Below, piece by piece: positions 25,346 through 32,358 of a stretch of 32,358 nucleotides of DNA (its first letter is position 1; every line of letters begins with the position of its first letter). Under the pieces are notes generated by a model. It saw only the letters and a list, made by a program, of their open reading frames with translations, did no database searches and was not told where the DNA came from. Position numbers and translations under genes: made by a program. The stretch is taken from the NCBI GenBank assembly GCA_021732565.1, contig JAKFUT010000015.1, positions 1 to 32,358 on the forward strand. Reading direction: 5' to 3'. This DNA comes from Candidatus Obscuribacterales bacterium. GTDB taxonomy: Bacteria; Cyanobacteriota; Vampirovibrionia; Obscuribacterales; Obscuribacteraceae.

Positions 25346-25379
25346 AGCTGAGGGCGCATTTTTGTATGCGTCCTCAGCT
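25346..25379. other. Intergenic hairpin in the minus-strand cassette
   Basis: AGCTGAGG-CGCAT (25346-25359, with one unpaired G) pairs with ATGCG-CCTCAGCT (25366-25379). No T tract follows on the minus strand. It lies 21 bases before the ATG at 25324 and may be a processing or attenuation element, like the hairpin at 3016-3046 in the other cassette. Confidence 0.5.
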
Positions 25380-25468
25380 AACCGGTAACTTGTGCTAGAC
25401 CGAGAGAACCTGTCAGCAGGGCTGCTGAGCGGTTTGTTGGAGCTACGGGAAGAGCGTCAGCGAGGCGG

Positions 25469-25921
25469 TCAGCTCATCGTCCAGAAGCGACAGTAGACAC
25501 CGCGAATGGCATTGACGCGTTCGCGTACGCTGGGCTGAGTGCGGTAATGCAGACCGGCGACGATCTCGCTCACCTTTCTCCAGTTCACGCCACCCTCGGC
25601 CTTGAACACCTCGGGCTGCTCCAGCCCTTCCCCTCTGAGCTGCCGCACCACCCAGTCCCAGACCTGGTCGATGTTCGTACAGCCCCGCACCTCTTTCAAG
25701 TAATCCACCAGGAAGTCGGTGTTGAGACTGGCAGCCCGGTCGATTCGGGCATTGTGCCGGCGATTTTCCTCCACCTGCCAGGCGTGGTCGGGATTGCCGA
25801 GACCTGTGTCGCAGACAGACACACGGGTACCTGCCGAGCGGACGCCCCGGTCGAAATCTCCGCCGATGGATTGCAGAGCACCCTCAAGACGCAGCTGGAA
25901 GTCAGACGCTTCGTCAGACAT
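25469..25921 (-). CDS. Hypothetical soluble protein
   Basis: This encodes 150 residues, without signal peptide or membrane segment. It is rich in Arg/Val/Trp, with several conserved-looking Trp/Cys positions (VCDTGLGNPDHAW, DQVWDWVVRQLRG). AAGGG 8 bases upstream supports ATG 25921; a frame to 25969 lacks a ribosome site. It is the middle gene of the GC-rich minus-strand cassette. No family is recognised. Confidence 0.75.
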   Translation of the reverse strand: MSDEASDFQLRLEGALQSIGGDFDRGVRSAGTRVSVCDTGLGNPDHAWQVEENRRHNARIDRAASLNTDFLVDYLKEVRGCTNIDQVWDWVVRQLRGEGLEQPEVFKAEGGVNWRKVSEIVAGLHYRTQPSVRERVNAIRGVYCRFWTMS

Positions 25922-25996
25922 GGAGTTTCCCTTCAGTGAGAAGTGTAAGAGCTTTTGGGAAAGGCGCACTCTCCGTGCGTTACGTGTCAGCTGTCG

Positions 25997-26353
25997 TTAC
26001 CCTTGCTGGTTGACCGTTTTGCCGTCGAGGACTGCTTGCAACTGCTCGCGCATGTTACGCAGCTTCTGGCACAGAGGGCTTTCTTCGATGATCCGTCGCA
26101 GTCGGGGCTGGCGAATTTCTACCACTGCGCGCGCCAGGAGTAAGGGCACGAGGTAGGAGGCCATCTGGAAGAGTAAGACCTTCTCCTTGCCAGGCATACA
26201 CACCCCTGAAATCACCATGGCGATGCCCAAGGTGCAGACCAGCACAGCCACACCCATCGACAGCAAGAACTCAAGCCGGTAGGTCTTGAGCGACCCGAGC
26301 CAGATGGCGAACGCCGCCAGCAGGAACATCGCGAAAACTTCGTGGTTCTCCAA
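25997..26353 (-). CDS. Small polytopic membrane protein (hypothetical)
   Basis: This encodes 118 residues, with hydrophobic segments at about 7-19, 28-51 and 60-76, then a basic cytoplasmic-type helix (RQPRLRRIIEESPLCQKLRN). The start is TTG 26353, supported by GAGGAG 7 bases upstream. It is the first gene of the three-gene minus-strand cassette; the next starts 75 bases on. No family is recognised. Confidence 0.75.
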   Translation of the reverse strand: MENHEVFAMFLLAAFAIWLGSLKTYRLEFLLSMGVAVLVCTLGIAMVISGVCMPGKEKVLLFQMASYLVPLLLARAVVEIRQPRLRRIIEESPLCQKLRNMREQLQAVLDGKTVNQQG

Positions 26354-26731
26354 GTTAAGTCTCCTCAGTTTGGATTGGGTGGAACTTAAGAGTGGCGAAG
26401 ACAGACCGGATGACTTTCTTGCAGCCGTTTAGGCTTCATTGCAAGGTGTCTCTTCACAGAATCCAGTCTGGTGGTTTGGTTTGGTAGCGGAAATCCTTTG
26501 AAAGGAGAAGAAGAGAGATGAGTCTACTCTAATGCAGTGGAGGGGTTGTTTCCAAGAGGAGGGTGGGGATAAATACGGCAGTTATGTAGTGTAGTTTGCT
26601 GCGAGATAGCGATAGCGGCCCCTGTCGGGTAGGTGGCCGGCCAGGGGGCGGATCAATTTGCCGACGCAAAACGCAAGAACTCGCAAATTCCACCGAGAAA
26701 TTTGCGAGTTCGATTGAAGACTGTAAAGCGC
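26354..26731. other. Intergenic region before the GC-rich minus-strand cassette
   Basis: No gene is supported. Near 26731 it holds the terminator of the DUF6941-like gene (26664-26711). The rest should contain the promoter of the cassette starting at 26353, but no clear -35/-10 pair is seen. Confidence 0.5.
26664..26711 (-). terminator. Rho-independent terminator for the DUF6941-like gene
   Basis: A perfect 13-bp stem, GAACTCGCAAATT (26677-26689) with AATTTGCGAGTTC (26699-26711), has a 9-base loop. On the minus strand TTGCGTTTTGCG follows. It begins 20 bases after the stop of the minus-strand gene at 26732. Confidence 0.75.
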
Positions 26732-27202
26732 TTAGACCGTCACTTCTGCAGGGACATGCACAACCTGGAAGGTCATGTAGCCGGCATCTTCGCCGTCGAG
26801 TGACAGAACCAGTTGGTATCCGCCATCTTCCTGGAAGATGAGCCCCTGGAATGCACCAATGAGCTTATGGGTCATTGTGCGGCTTGGCAGCGGAGCTACT
26901 TTCTGGACGTTGGATACTGCCAGTACTTGCCCTTGCTTGTCGAGGAACTTGAACTGATAGGTAAATTCGTCGGTGGAGCCTGTTACTTCGGAATACGCAA
27001 AAACCAGCGGCACAATGGCCGGGAACGCTTGCACAGCCATCTGGTTATGGATGTTGATGCAGGAAATCGCGTCTGGTCTCAGTACGTCGCGCAGAATTCT
27101 TTCGCAGAGAAAAATCCCGATCGGTTTTGGTTGTGTGCTCACTTTTTTTACCCCTTGTTCTTGTTTCTGTTCTTTTGGTTGGTCTTTTAGTTTTTTGCTC
27201 AT
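26732..27202 (-). CDS. DUF6941-like protein
   Basis: This encodes 156 residues: a Lys/Gln-rich start, then a beta-rich domain. It follows the DUF6941 pattern I recall: a hydrophobic first strand with Cys (GIFLCERILRD), FPAIVPLVFAY, and a final GGYQLVLSLDGEDAGYMTFQV. Function of that family is unknown. ATG 27202 is chosen; the frame extends to 27367 but that part is low-complexity Lys/Ser/Thr and unlike the family. No ribosome site is clear. It is divergent from the lipoprotein at 27702. Confidence 0.65.
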   Translation of the reverse strand: MSKKLKDQPKEQKQEQGVKKVSTQPKPIGIFLCERILRDVLRPDAISCINIHNQMAVQAFPAIVPLVFAYSEVTGSTDEFTYQFKFLDKQGQVLAVSNVQKVAPLPSRTMTHKLIGAFQGLIFQEDGGYQLVLSLDGEDAGYMTFQVVHVPAEVTV

Positions 27203-27701
27203 TGCGGTTGTCAGGATTTGGTGCTTGAATGTGTAGGTGCGTGAATGACCCGCGAACTGACGATTATAGATGATCGATCCTGAAGAACTATCGTTTGTAC
27301 AACTCTTCTGGCTTTTTTTCGGGCTGGTAGTAGTCATTTTTTTCTTTTGCCGGTGGGTCGACATCAACTACACGTTCCATTAGCCGGTTTTCATCGAATT
27401 GTCTTTTTAATTTGTAACGTATCGCGGGTGGAGGCAGTTTCAAACGAGCGTGACTCATTGTTTCGGTGAGGGTTCATCGAGACTAATTTCAGACACGTCT
27501 GATTCCTGAACAGTTAACTTGAAGTTATTTTGTACTGCGCGCTTGTTTGAGGCTGTGCATTGTGTCTAGAGTGCAGACCCACCCTGTCTTCCTGCTGTAG
27601 AACAACGCTGCCAAACCGAGACCGATTTTCCCAAGTAACTTCCCGCCACGTCTGTAGTGGCGTTCGTTAGCCTACAAACATCTTTTCGCAAGGAACCTGA
27701 G
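27203..27701. other. Divergent intergenic region
   Basis: This stretch separates the DUF6941-like gene (minus) from the lipoprotein gene (plus) and should hold both promoters. No convincing -35/-10 pair or operator was found. A minus-strand frame continuing from the DUF6941-like gene to 27367 may be untranslated leader. Confidence 0.4.
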
Positions 27702-28814
27702 ATGACACTTGCATCGTGGAATCGCAGTGGCACAGTAGCCTGCGGAGCTGCTCTGCTGCTGCTTGCGTGCCTTCCGCTCTTGTCCACCGGCTGCAGCAAG
27801 AGCCGTCCGACTGTTCAACAGAGCATTGCGTCACAGGCAAGAACCACCGTTGAGCTTTGTCCTCCCGGCTCGCCCGAACAGTTTCGCAGACACAAGTTTG
27901 ATGAACTCGGACGCGAGTTCCAGACTGAAATAACCTATCGCGACAAATCTACCGGCATCGAGTTTCGAAACCCGAATACTGGAGCATTGATTGAGTTCAA
28001 GCGCACCCACCCGGATAGTGCCACGCTCAGCCGATACTGCAGGTACGTTAACGGGCAACTTGTGTTTGAGGAACTCTACCACCAAAGTGGAAAGCTTCAA
28101 CAGCGCCGTCAATGGCACAGCAATGGGGATCGAGAACTACAGCGATTCACTCAAGACGGTGTGTCTGAGCTTCTAAAAGTACTGGTGCGCAAGGACGGAT
28201 CAGGTGAGCTGATCGATCGGTTGGAAGACTGGGGCACTGGTCGTATCAAGGGTATACAGTATCAATACCAGTGGGAGTCTAACGGTGATTTCGTACGAGA
28301 TCAGTACGACTTCATCAATGGCAAGACTCTCTTTACTCGCTGCCATTGTCAGGGAAACACGCTCGTTGTCAGCCTCTACCGAACCGATGGCACGGTTCAG
28401 TTTCGACAGTACCACAAACCGGTTAACTCCAGCGACCCGAATCGGCGGCCGTCCACGCCACCGTGGGCGGTAGAGAAGGTAGAGGTATTGGATTGGGACG
28501 GGAAGACCGTCGAGAAAGTGTTCTACTTTGATGGAACGCTGTATCAGACTATTCCCGACGCGGTGCATTTTCCGGTGTCAGGAGGCGGAAAACTGGTAGT
28601 TGAAACGCGGGCGGGTGCCATCAGGCAAAATGGTGAACGCGACATCGAAGTAACCGCTGAGAAAGTCTATGACGCTGCGGGCAAATTGACGTCGCAAAAG
28701 ACCAGTACAACCATCGAAGAGAATCAGTTGCGGCCCTGGCAGCCTCATGTGGAACCAGTTCACAACTTGCCGCGTAACCTCAGAAGCCTGGTTGAAGCCT
28801 ACTTCCGACGATGA
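27702..28814 (+). CDS. Putative lipoprotein, beta-rich, repetitive (hypothetical)
   Basis: This encodes 370 residues. A signal peptide with hydrophobic core (about 14-28) ends at LLSTGC (Cys31), an acceptable lipobox, so it is likely lipid-anchored. The mature part repeats short strand-turn units with alternating aromatic and charged residues (FRRHKFDELGREFQTEITY, YRTDGTVQFRQYHK), resembling the MORN/toxin-repeat style but not clearly any family. AAGGAA at 27690-27695 precedes ATG 27702. It stands alone, with a nested hairpin 45 bases after the stop. Confidence 0.75.
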   Translation: MTLASWNRSGTVACGAALLLLACLPLLSTGCSKSRPTVQQSIASQARTTVELCPPGSPEQFRRHKFDELGREFQTEITYRDKSTGIEFRNPNTGALIEFKRTHPDSATLSRYCRYVNGQLVFEELYHQSGKLQQRRQWHSNGDRELQRFTQDGVSELLKVLVRKDGSGELIDRLEDWGTGRIKGIQYQYQWESNGDFVRDQYDFINGKTLFTRCHCQGNTLVVSLYRTDGTVQFRQYHKPVNSSDPNRRPSTPPWAVEKVEVLDWDGKTVEKVFYFDGTLYQTIPDAVHFPVSGGGKLVVETRAGAIRQNGERDIEVTAEKVYDAAGKLTSQKTSTTIEENQLRPWQPHVEPVHNLPRNLRSLVEAYFRR

Positions 28815-28858
28815 GTAAAGAATGTCCGGGCGGGCGCTTCTATCAATAGCGTGCGGGT

Positions 28859-28906
28859 AATCCTGGCTTTGATGCGGGGTCGGTAGCCCGCGTCGGAGCC
28901 AGGATT
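28859..28906. other. Nested hairpin after the lipoprotein gene
   Basis: AATCCTGGCT (28859-28868) pairs with AGCCAGGATT (28897-28906). Inside, GCGGG (28874-28878) pairs with CCCGC (28887-28891). No T run follows. It probably marks the mRNA 3' end of the lipoprotein gene, since the next gene on the far side is on the opposite strand. Confidence 0.5.
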
Positions 28907-28980
28907 GGCAAAATGCGGCAAGACGCGTGCGTTCGATTAAACGTATGGTTTCGGCGGAAGTCCAGACCCGTCTCTTGCAA

Positions 28981-29472
28981 TTACACGCGGAATATCTTGC
29001 TCATTAAAGCCAAGATATCGCTTGAATTGTCCCGGTCCTTCTTGTGCCGGATTTGCTGATAAGAATTCGCGCGGCTGCGCGAGTCAATAAACTTGGCAAA
29101 CACTTGCTCTGGAAACACCTTAGAGCGCTCACACATTCCGGTATCGACAATGAGAGGACGAAGTAAGGGTGGATGATCTCTGCTTAACCCGGAAGGACCA
29201 GCCCTCAAGCCCCTCTTGGCAGCATTGTATTGATCGCGATTTTCCGATAGTTTCAGAGATCAAATCTTCTTTTTCTTTGAATCTCGGAACATAGGGCAAA
29301 ACCACTTCACCACCTGTATCTCGGTTAATTCGAAACGGAACCAGTGTTTCCTTTCGATCCGACCTGTCATATGGTGAAACCTTGCTCTGTCTTTCTTGCT
29401 AATCAAGCGACTCTCGGTTTCACATAGACCTGGTTGACAGGCTGAATGTGTGGCGATGAGGCTTGCCAGCAA
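28981..29472 (-). pseudogene. Minus-strand gene split by an in-frame TGA
   Basis: From TTG 29472 (AAGG 7 bases upstream) the frame encodes a hydrophobic, Cys-containing N-terminus (LASLIATHSACQ) and 70 codons. It meets TGA at 29260-29262, then continues in the same frame for 92 more protein-like codons (contains SRSRANSYQQIRHKKDRDNSSD, split here as two stretches of SRSRANSYQQIRHK and KDRDNSSD) to a TAA at 28981. Two successive frames in register suggest one small secreted protein with a nonsense mutation, or TGA readthrough. An internal TTG at 29208 could also start a separate 75-residue product. No family is recognised. Confidence 0.4.
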
Positions 29473-29497
29473 GAGTAAGCCTTCACCTGGAGGCGGT

Positions 29498-30754
29498 ATG
29501 GCCGGACTAATCTCCAGGTTCTTTGCCAAAGTGGGCAACGAACTTGGACAAACTTTCCGCTCACTGAAGAATCCCGCTTATCGAACGTATGCCTTTGGCC
29601 ACTTCGTCTCCATGACCGGATCGCAGCTTCAGGCAGTTGCGCTGGCGTGGACCACCTACAGCTTGACTCAATCGGCTTCCAAACTCGGCATCACCGCGAT
29701 GGCAACTTACATGCCGGCGTTGTTCCTGGGTATGCTCGGAGGCCTCGTTGCCGACCGATTCAATCGGCGGCGCGTATTGATTGCCACTCAAGGTGCCGGC
29801 TTGGTTTTGGCGATGGCGTTGGCTGCGCTTTCGTTCAGCGGTTACCTCAGTTTTGGACTGATCCTTACTTTCGCTTTAATCCAGGGAGTGGTGAACGCCA
29901 TCGAGCTACCGTGTCGTCAGGCATTCGTTTTTGATGTTGTCGGAGCAGAGCACACCGTAAACGCGGTTAGTCTGAATTCGATGATTTTCAACAGCACTCG
30001 CCTGATCGGACCGGCGCTGGCTGCCGTTCTGCTGCCGCTTGTCGGTGATTCCATCTGCTTTGGCTTGAACGGGTTGAGCTTTCTTGCTGCAATGATCACC
30101 CTGTCGATGATAGCGGGGGCTGTAGTCGTGCAAGACCGGAGCGCCGGAAACTCGCACCCGTCAATGCGAAGCGGGCTGGCACTGGTTCGCGATACACCGT
30201 CAATCCGCAACATCTTGTTCCTGACGGCGTCGACCAGCTTCTTCGCGTTTCAATACGCAATCATGCTCCCCGTGCTGGTAGACAAGGTTCTGCACGGGTC
30301 TGCCATGGAGTTGAGTTTGATCACCGTAGCGGCGGCCGGCGGGTCGCTGGCGGGTAATCTGCTGTTAGCTAGCCGTGGGCGTAAGGAACTGTTGCCCCGT
30401 ATCATCGCTGCAAGCAGCATCGCGCCCGGGGTGTTCTTGCTTCTGTTCGCACTGTCTACGAGTTTCCCGCTAATGTTAGCGGCTGCTGCATTGCTGGGGT
30501 GTTCCATCGCCTTGCAGCTTGGCAGTAGTAACTCGTTTCTGCAATTAACCGTACCGTCCGATTTTCGCGGACGGGTCATGAGCATGTACACGTCGGTGCT
30601 CATGGGGTCGGTACCGTTCGGTAGCCTGTTAGTCGGTCATCTTGCCGATTCGATAGGTGCTCCGCGCGCTCTGGCTCTGTGCGCCGTTGCCACTGTGTTG
30701 GCATCGCTGCTGTATTTGCTCGCAACGTATAGAGGGAAAAAGCCTCATGGGTAA
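29498..30754 (+). CDS. MFS transporter (MFS_3/EntS-like)
   Basis: This encodes 418 residues with 12 predicted membrane segments. The start matches the MFS_3 group: a lead-in helix (FRSLKNPAYRTYAFGHFVS), then MTGSQLQAVALAWTTYSLTQ and GGLVADRFNRRRVLI, the MFS motif A after helix 2. Family members export siderophores, macrolides or other small molecules by proton exchange across the inner membrane. ATG 29498 has TGGAGG 4 bases before it and is preferred to GTG 29450. Its last 8 bases overlap the start of ppk2, so the two are translationally coupled. Confidence 0.9.
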   Translation: MAGLISRFFAKVGNELGQTFRSLKNPAYRTYAFGHFVSMTGSQLQAVALAWTTYSLTQSASKLGITAMATYMPALFLGMLGGLVADRFNRRRVLIATQGAGLVLAMALAALSFSGYLSFGLILTFALIQGVVNAIELPCRQAFVFDVVGAEHTVNAVSLNSMIFNSTRLIGPALAAVLLPLVGDSICFGLNGLSFLAAMITLSMIAGAVVVQDRSAGNSHPSMRSGLALVRDTPSIRNILFLTASTSFFAFQYAIMLPVLVDKVLHGSAMELSLITVAAAGGSLAGNLLLASRGRKELLPRIIAASSIAPGVFLLLFALSTSFPLMLAAAALLGCSIALQLGSSNSFLQLTVPSDFRGRVMSMYTSVLMGSVPFGSLLVGHLADSIGAPRALALCAVATVLASLLYLLATYRGKKPHG

Positions 30755-31616
30755 GAAAAAGCTGCTGGTGCCTAAGGAAGGCAAGCATTACACCGTTTCG
30801 GACGACGGTGTTCTCTGTATCAATGGCGTGACCACACCGCCCACCGAACACTGCGGGGAGGACAAGCCCGGCTTCGACTACCTTTCGCTCGTTGATCACA
30901 GCCTCACCATCGAAGACCGCAAGGAGTACGAAAAGAAGCTTGAGAAGCAGGAAGAGAAATTCAACACTCTCGTTCGCAAGCTGGAAGATGCTGAACGTGC
31001 GGTTGTTATCGTGCTTCAGGGGCGCGATGGTGCTGGCAAGTCCGGCGCAGCACAGCGCATGATGGAGGCACTGGGATACGATCCGAAAATCTTCCTCTGG
31101 GTGCCGATCGGTCCGCCCACCCAGGATGAGAAGGCTCATCCGTACCTCTGGCGGTTCCAAACCGGTGAGCGCATGCCGCGCATCGGGCAAGCCCGGGTGT
31201 TCGATCGTAGTTGGGCTGAGAGGCTCCTGGTTGAGCCAGTCATGGGAATCATCGGTCCCAAGACCCTGGAGCGCTCCTACTCGGAGATTCGCACCTACGA
31301 GTGGTTGCTCAATCGTCAGGGGGCCGTTCTCGTCAAGCTTTGGATGGACATCTCCAAGGACGAGCAGGCCCGGCGATTCGAGGACCGCAAGAAAGACAAA
31401 CCCTGGAAGGTGTCCGACTCGGATACCATCGCCCGCGAGCATTGGGACGACTACACCGTTGCCGCCAACCGCATGTTCACCTACACGGGCACGCCGTACG
31501 CCCCCTGGTATCTGGTGAACAGCGAGGACAAGCGTTACAGTCGGGTTCAAGTGTTGAAGACCATCAACCGTGCAATGTCCGCGGCCCTGGCCGACGGGTT
31601 CAAGCACAACGACTGA
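30747..31616 (+). CDS. Polyphosphate kinase 2 family protein
   Basis: This encodes 289 residues, single domain. Walker A is GRDGAGKSG (near residue 93). The Walker B-like region is FDRSWAERLLVEPVMG, and the lid is followed by ARRFEDRKKDKPWKVSD, HWDDYT, TPYAPWYLV and DKRYSR, all PPK2 features. PPK2 enzymes move phosphate between polyphosphate and nucleotides, usually phosphorylating GDP, ADP or AMP; the subclass cannot be told by eye. It is cytoplasmic. ATG 30747 lies inside the end of the MFS gene, with GAGGG upstream. A long minus-strand frame over this gene is a composition shadow. Confidence 0.93.
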   Translation: MGKKKLLVPKEGKHYTVSDDGVLCINGVTTPPTEHCGEDKPGFDYLSLVDHSLTIEDRKEYEKKLEKQEEKFNTLVRKLEDAERAVVIVLQGRDGAGKSGAAQRMMEALGYDPKIFLWVPIGPPTQDEKAHPYLWRFQTGERMPRIGQARVFDRSWAERLLVEPVMGIIGPKTLERSYSEIRTYEWLLNRQGAVLVKLWMDISKDEQARRFEDRKKDKPWKVSDSDTIAREHWDDYTVAANRMFTYTGTPYAPWYLVNSEDKRYSRVQVLKTINRAMSAALADGFKHND

Positions 31617-31626
31617 CCACTTTAGT

Positions 31627-31658
31627 GCGAGCGAGCACCGAATATGGTGCTCGCTCGC
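31627..31658. terminator. Hairpin after ppk2
   Basis: GCGAGCGAGCACC (31627-31639) pairs perfectly with GGTGCTCGCTCGC (31646-31658) around a 6-base loop. No T tract follows, so it may only partly end transcription before the OsmC-family gene 91 bases on. Confidence 0.6.
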
Positions 31659-31749
31659 CGAACCTCTCTGCTATTTAGAGCCGCCGAAGACTCCCCGCGG
31701 GCAACAGTGCCACAAAGGGTGCGTGCGGCATTCAAAGAGGAACCTGGCC

Positions 31750-32358
31750 ATGAAGCAAGTCATTACCGAAAAAGTGGTGGGGCAGCCCTACTGCTACACG
31801 TCGACTGCCCGGCAGCACACCTGGACCGCGGATGCTCCGCTGGGCAAGGGCGGCGATACCGCGCCTACGCCTGTGGAACATTTGCTCGGCGCGCTCGGGC
31901 AGTGCATCGCGATGACCATTGAAGCCGGTGTCATCGCGCGCAAATATCCCATGCCGGTCATTCGCGTGACGATCCTGCAAGACGAAATTGACGACCCGGA
32001 TGAGGCCGGCAAGAAAGTCCCGCTGTTCGTGAAGAACATCGAGCTTGTCGGCGATCTCGACGACAAGCAAGTCGCTCGTCTGAAGGAGGTTGCCAACGCT
32101 TGCACGGTGTTCAAGATGATGGCCGGTAAAAAGGTGTTCCAGAGTAACATCGTTCTCACCAAACCTGCGGTGCCGGTCACTGCGCCTCAAGCAGCGCCAG
32201 TGACGGGCACCGCCGCGAGCGTCACTGCGTCGCAAGCTACGCCGGTGACCGGTACTGGTGCACCGGTCACTGCGCCTCAAGCAGCGCCAGTGACGGGCAC
32301 CGCCGCGAGCGTCACTGCGTCGCAAGCTACGCCGGTGACCGGTACTGGTGCACCCGTC
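31750..32358 (+). CDS. OsmC/Ohr-family protein with repeat tail (3' end outside the window)
   Basis: At least 203 residues, with no stop before the window ends. Residues 1-138 fit the OsmC fold: TPVEHLLGALGQCIAMT (first redox Cys) and ANACTVFKMM (second Cys). These two cysteines reduce organic peroxides in family members, in the cytoplasm. From about 139 a Val/Thr/Ala/Pro tail begins, with a 30-residue unit (two similar 15-residue halves, VTAPQAAPVTGTAAS and VTASQATPVTGTGAP) repeated at least twice. Typical OsmC proteins are about 140 residues, so the tail is unusual and may lead to another domain. GAGG 10 bases upstream supports ATG 31750. Confidence 0.88.
   Translation, partial: MKQVITEKVVGQPYCYTSTARQHTWTADAPLGKGGDTAPTPVEHLLGALGQCIAMTIEAGVIARKYPMPVIRVTILQDEIDDPDEAGKKVPLFVKNIELVGDLDDKQVARLKEVANACTVFKMMAGKKVFQSNIVLTKPAVPVTAPQAAPVTGTAASVTASQATPVTGTGAPVTAPQAAPVTGTAASVTASQATPVTGTGAPV
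32173..32358 (+). repeat. 90-base tandem repeat in the OsmC-family gene
   Basis: Units at 32173-32262 and 32263-32352 are identical or nearly so, and a third begins at 32353. Each 90-base unit is two diverged 45-base halves. The frame is kept throughout, so the repeat extends the protein. Confidence 0.95.

Noticed and set aside
30600..31607. 335-codon minus-strand frame
   Set aside because: Lies opposite the clear PPK2 gene.
31732..32325. 197-codon minus-strand frame with Arg/Gly repeats
   Set aside because: Antisense of the OsmC-family gene; its repeats are the 90-base repeat read backwards.

Overview
The window looks like a chromosomal segment of a Gram-negative-type bacterium. The mixture suggests an Obscuribacterales/Vampirovibrionia (Melainabacteria)-like relative of Cyanobacteria: a very large Ser/Thr kinase with TPR repeats, a periplasmic aspartyl protease with TPRs, single-domain PPK2, free-standing PanC, and many small orphan acidic proteins. 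This placement is inference from gene content; no phylogenetic marker gene is present.

Layout. (1) 1-2558: two tandem minus-strand tRNA-Lys genes (CUU and UUU), then a gene-poor stretch holding one small coiled-coil gene and several hairpins, including a structured leader at 2338-2420. (2) 2559-4190: a GC-rich cassette of three unrecognised plus-strand genes ending in a strong terminator. (3) 4347-9303: a lipoprotein with a SAF-like segment and an alpha/beta hydrolase, then a metabolic trio: an opine-dehydrogenase-like oxidoreductase, a divergently transcribed ketol-acid reductoisomerase-like protein lacking canonical catalytic residues, and a convergent PanC. (4) 9509-11884: a secreted protein with two retropepsin-type aspartyl protease domains and C-terminal TPRs. 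(5) 11974-17654: an island of orphan genes. It holds a papain-like cysteine-protease-fold protein, a tandem ~1-kb duplication carrying paired Asp-rich repeat proteins with decayed gene remnants in front of each, and three further hydrophilic proteins. (6) 17714-24506: signalling genes: a 1216-residue membrane Ser/Thr kinase-TPR protein, divergent from a PAS-type sensor histidine kinase and its OmpR/PhoB-type response regulator. (7) 24968-26353: a second GC-rich three-gene cassette of unknown function, minus strand. (8) 26732-28814: a DUF6941-like protein and a lipoprotein, divergent. (9) 28981-32358: a broken minus-strand gene, an MFS_3-type exporter overlapping ppk2, and an OsmC-family protein that acquires a 30-residue tandem repeat tail and runs off the window.

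How genes may work together. The sensor kinase and response regulator form a two-component pair. PanC makes pantothenate from pantoate and beta-alanine. The reductoisomerase-like and opine-dehydrogenase-like neighbours are both NAD(P)-dependent 2-keto-acid-handling folds and could supply the ketopantoate reductase step or make a modified amino acid; this is a hypothesis. MFS-PPK2-OsmC may be a stress/polyphosphate unit.

The strongest candidates for something undescribed are the altered-active-site KARI with its neighbours, and the duplicating orphan island with its papain-like protein. All calls come from reading the sequence; no searches were run.
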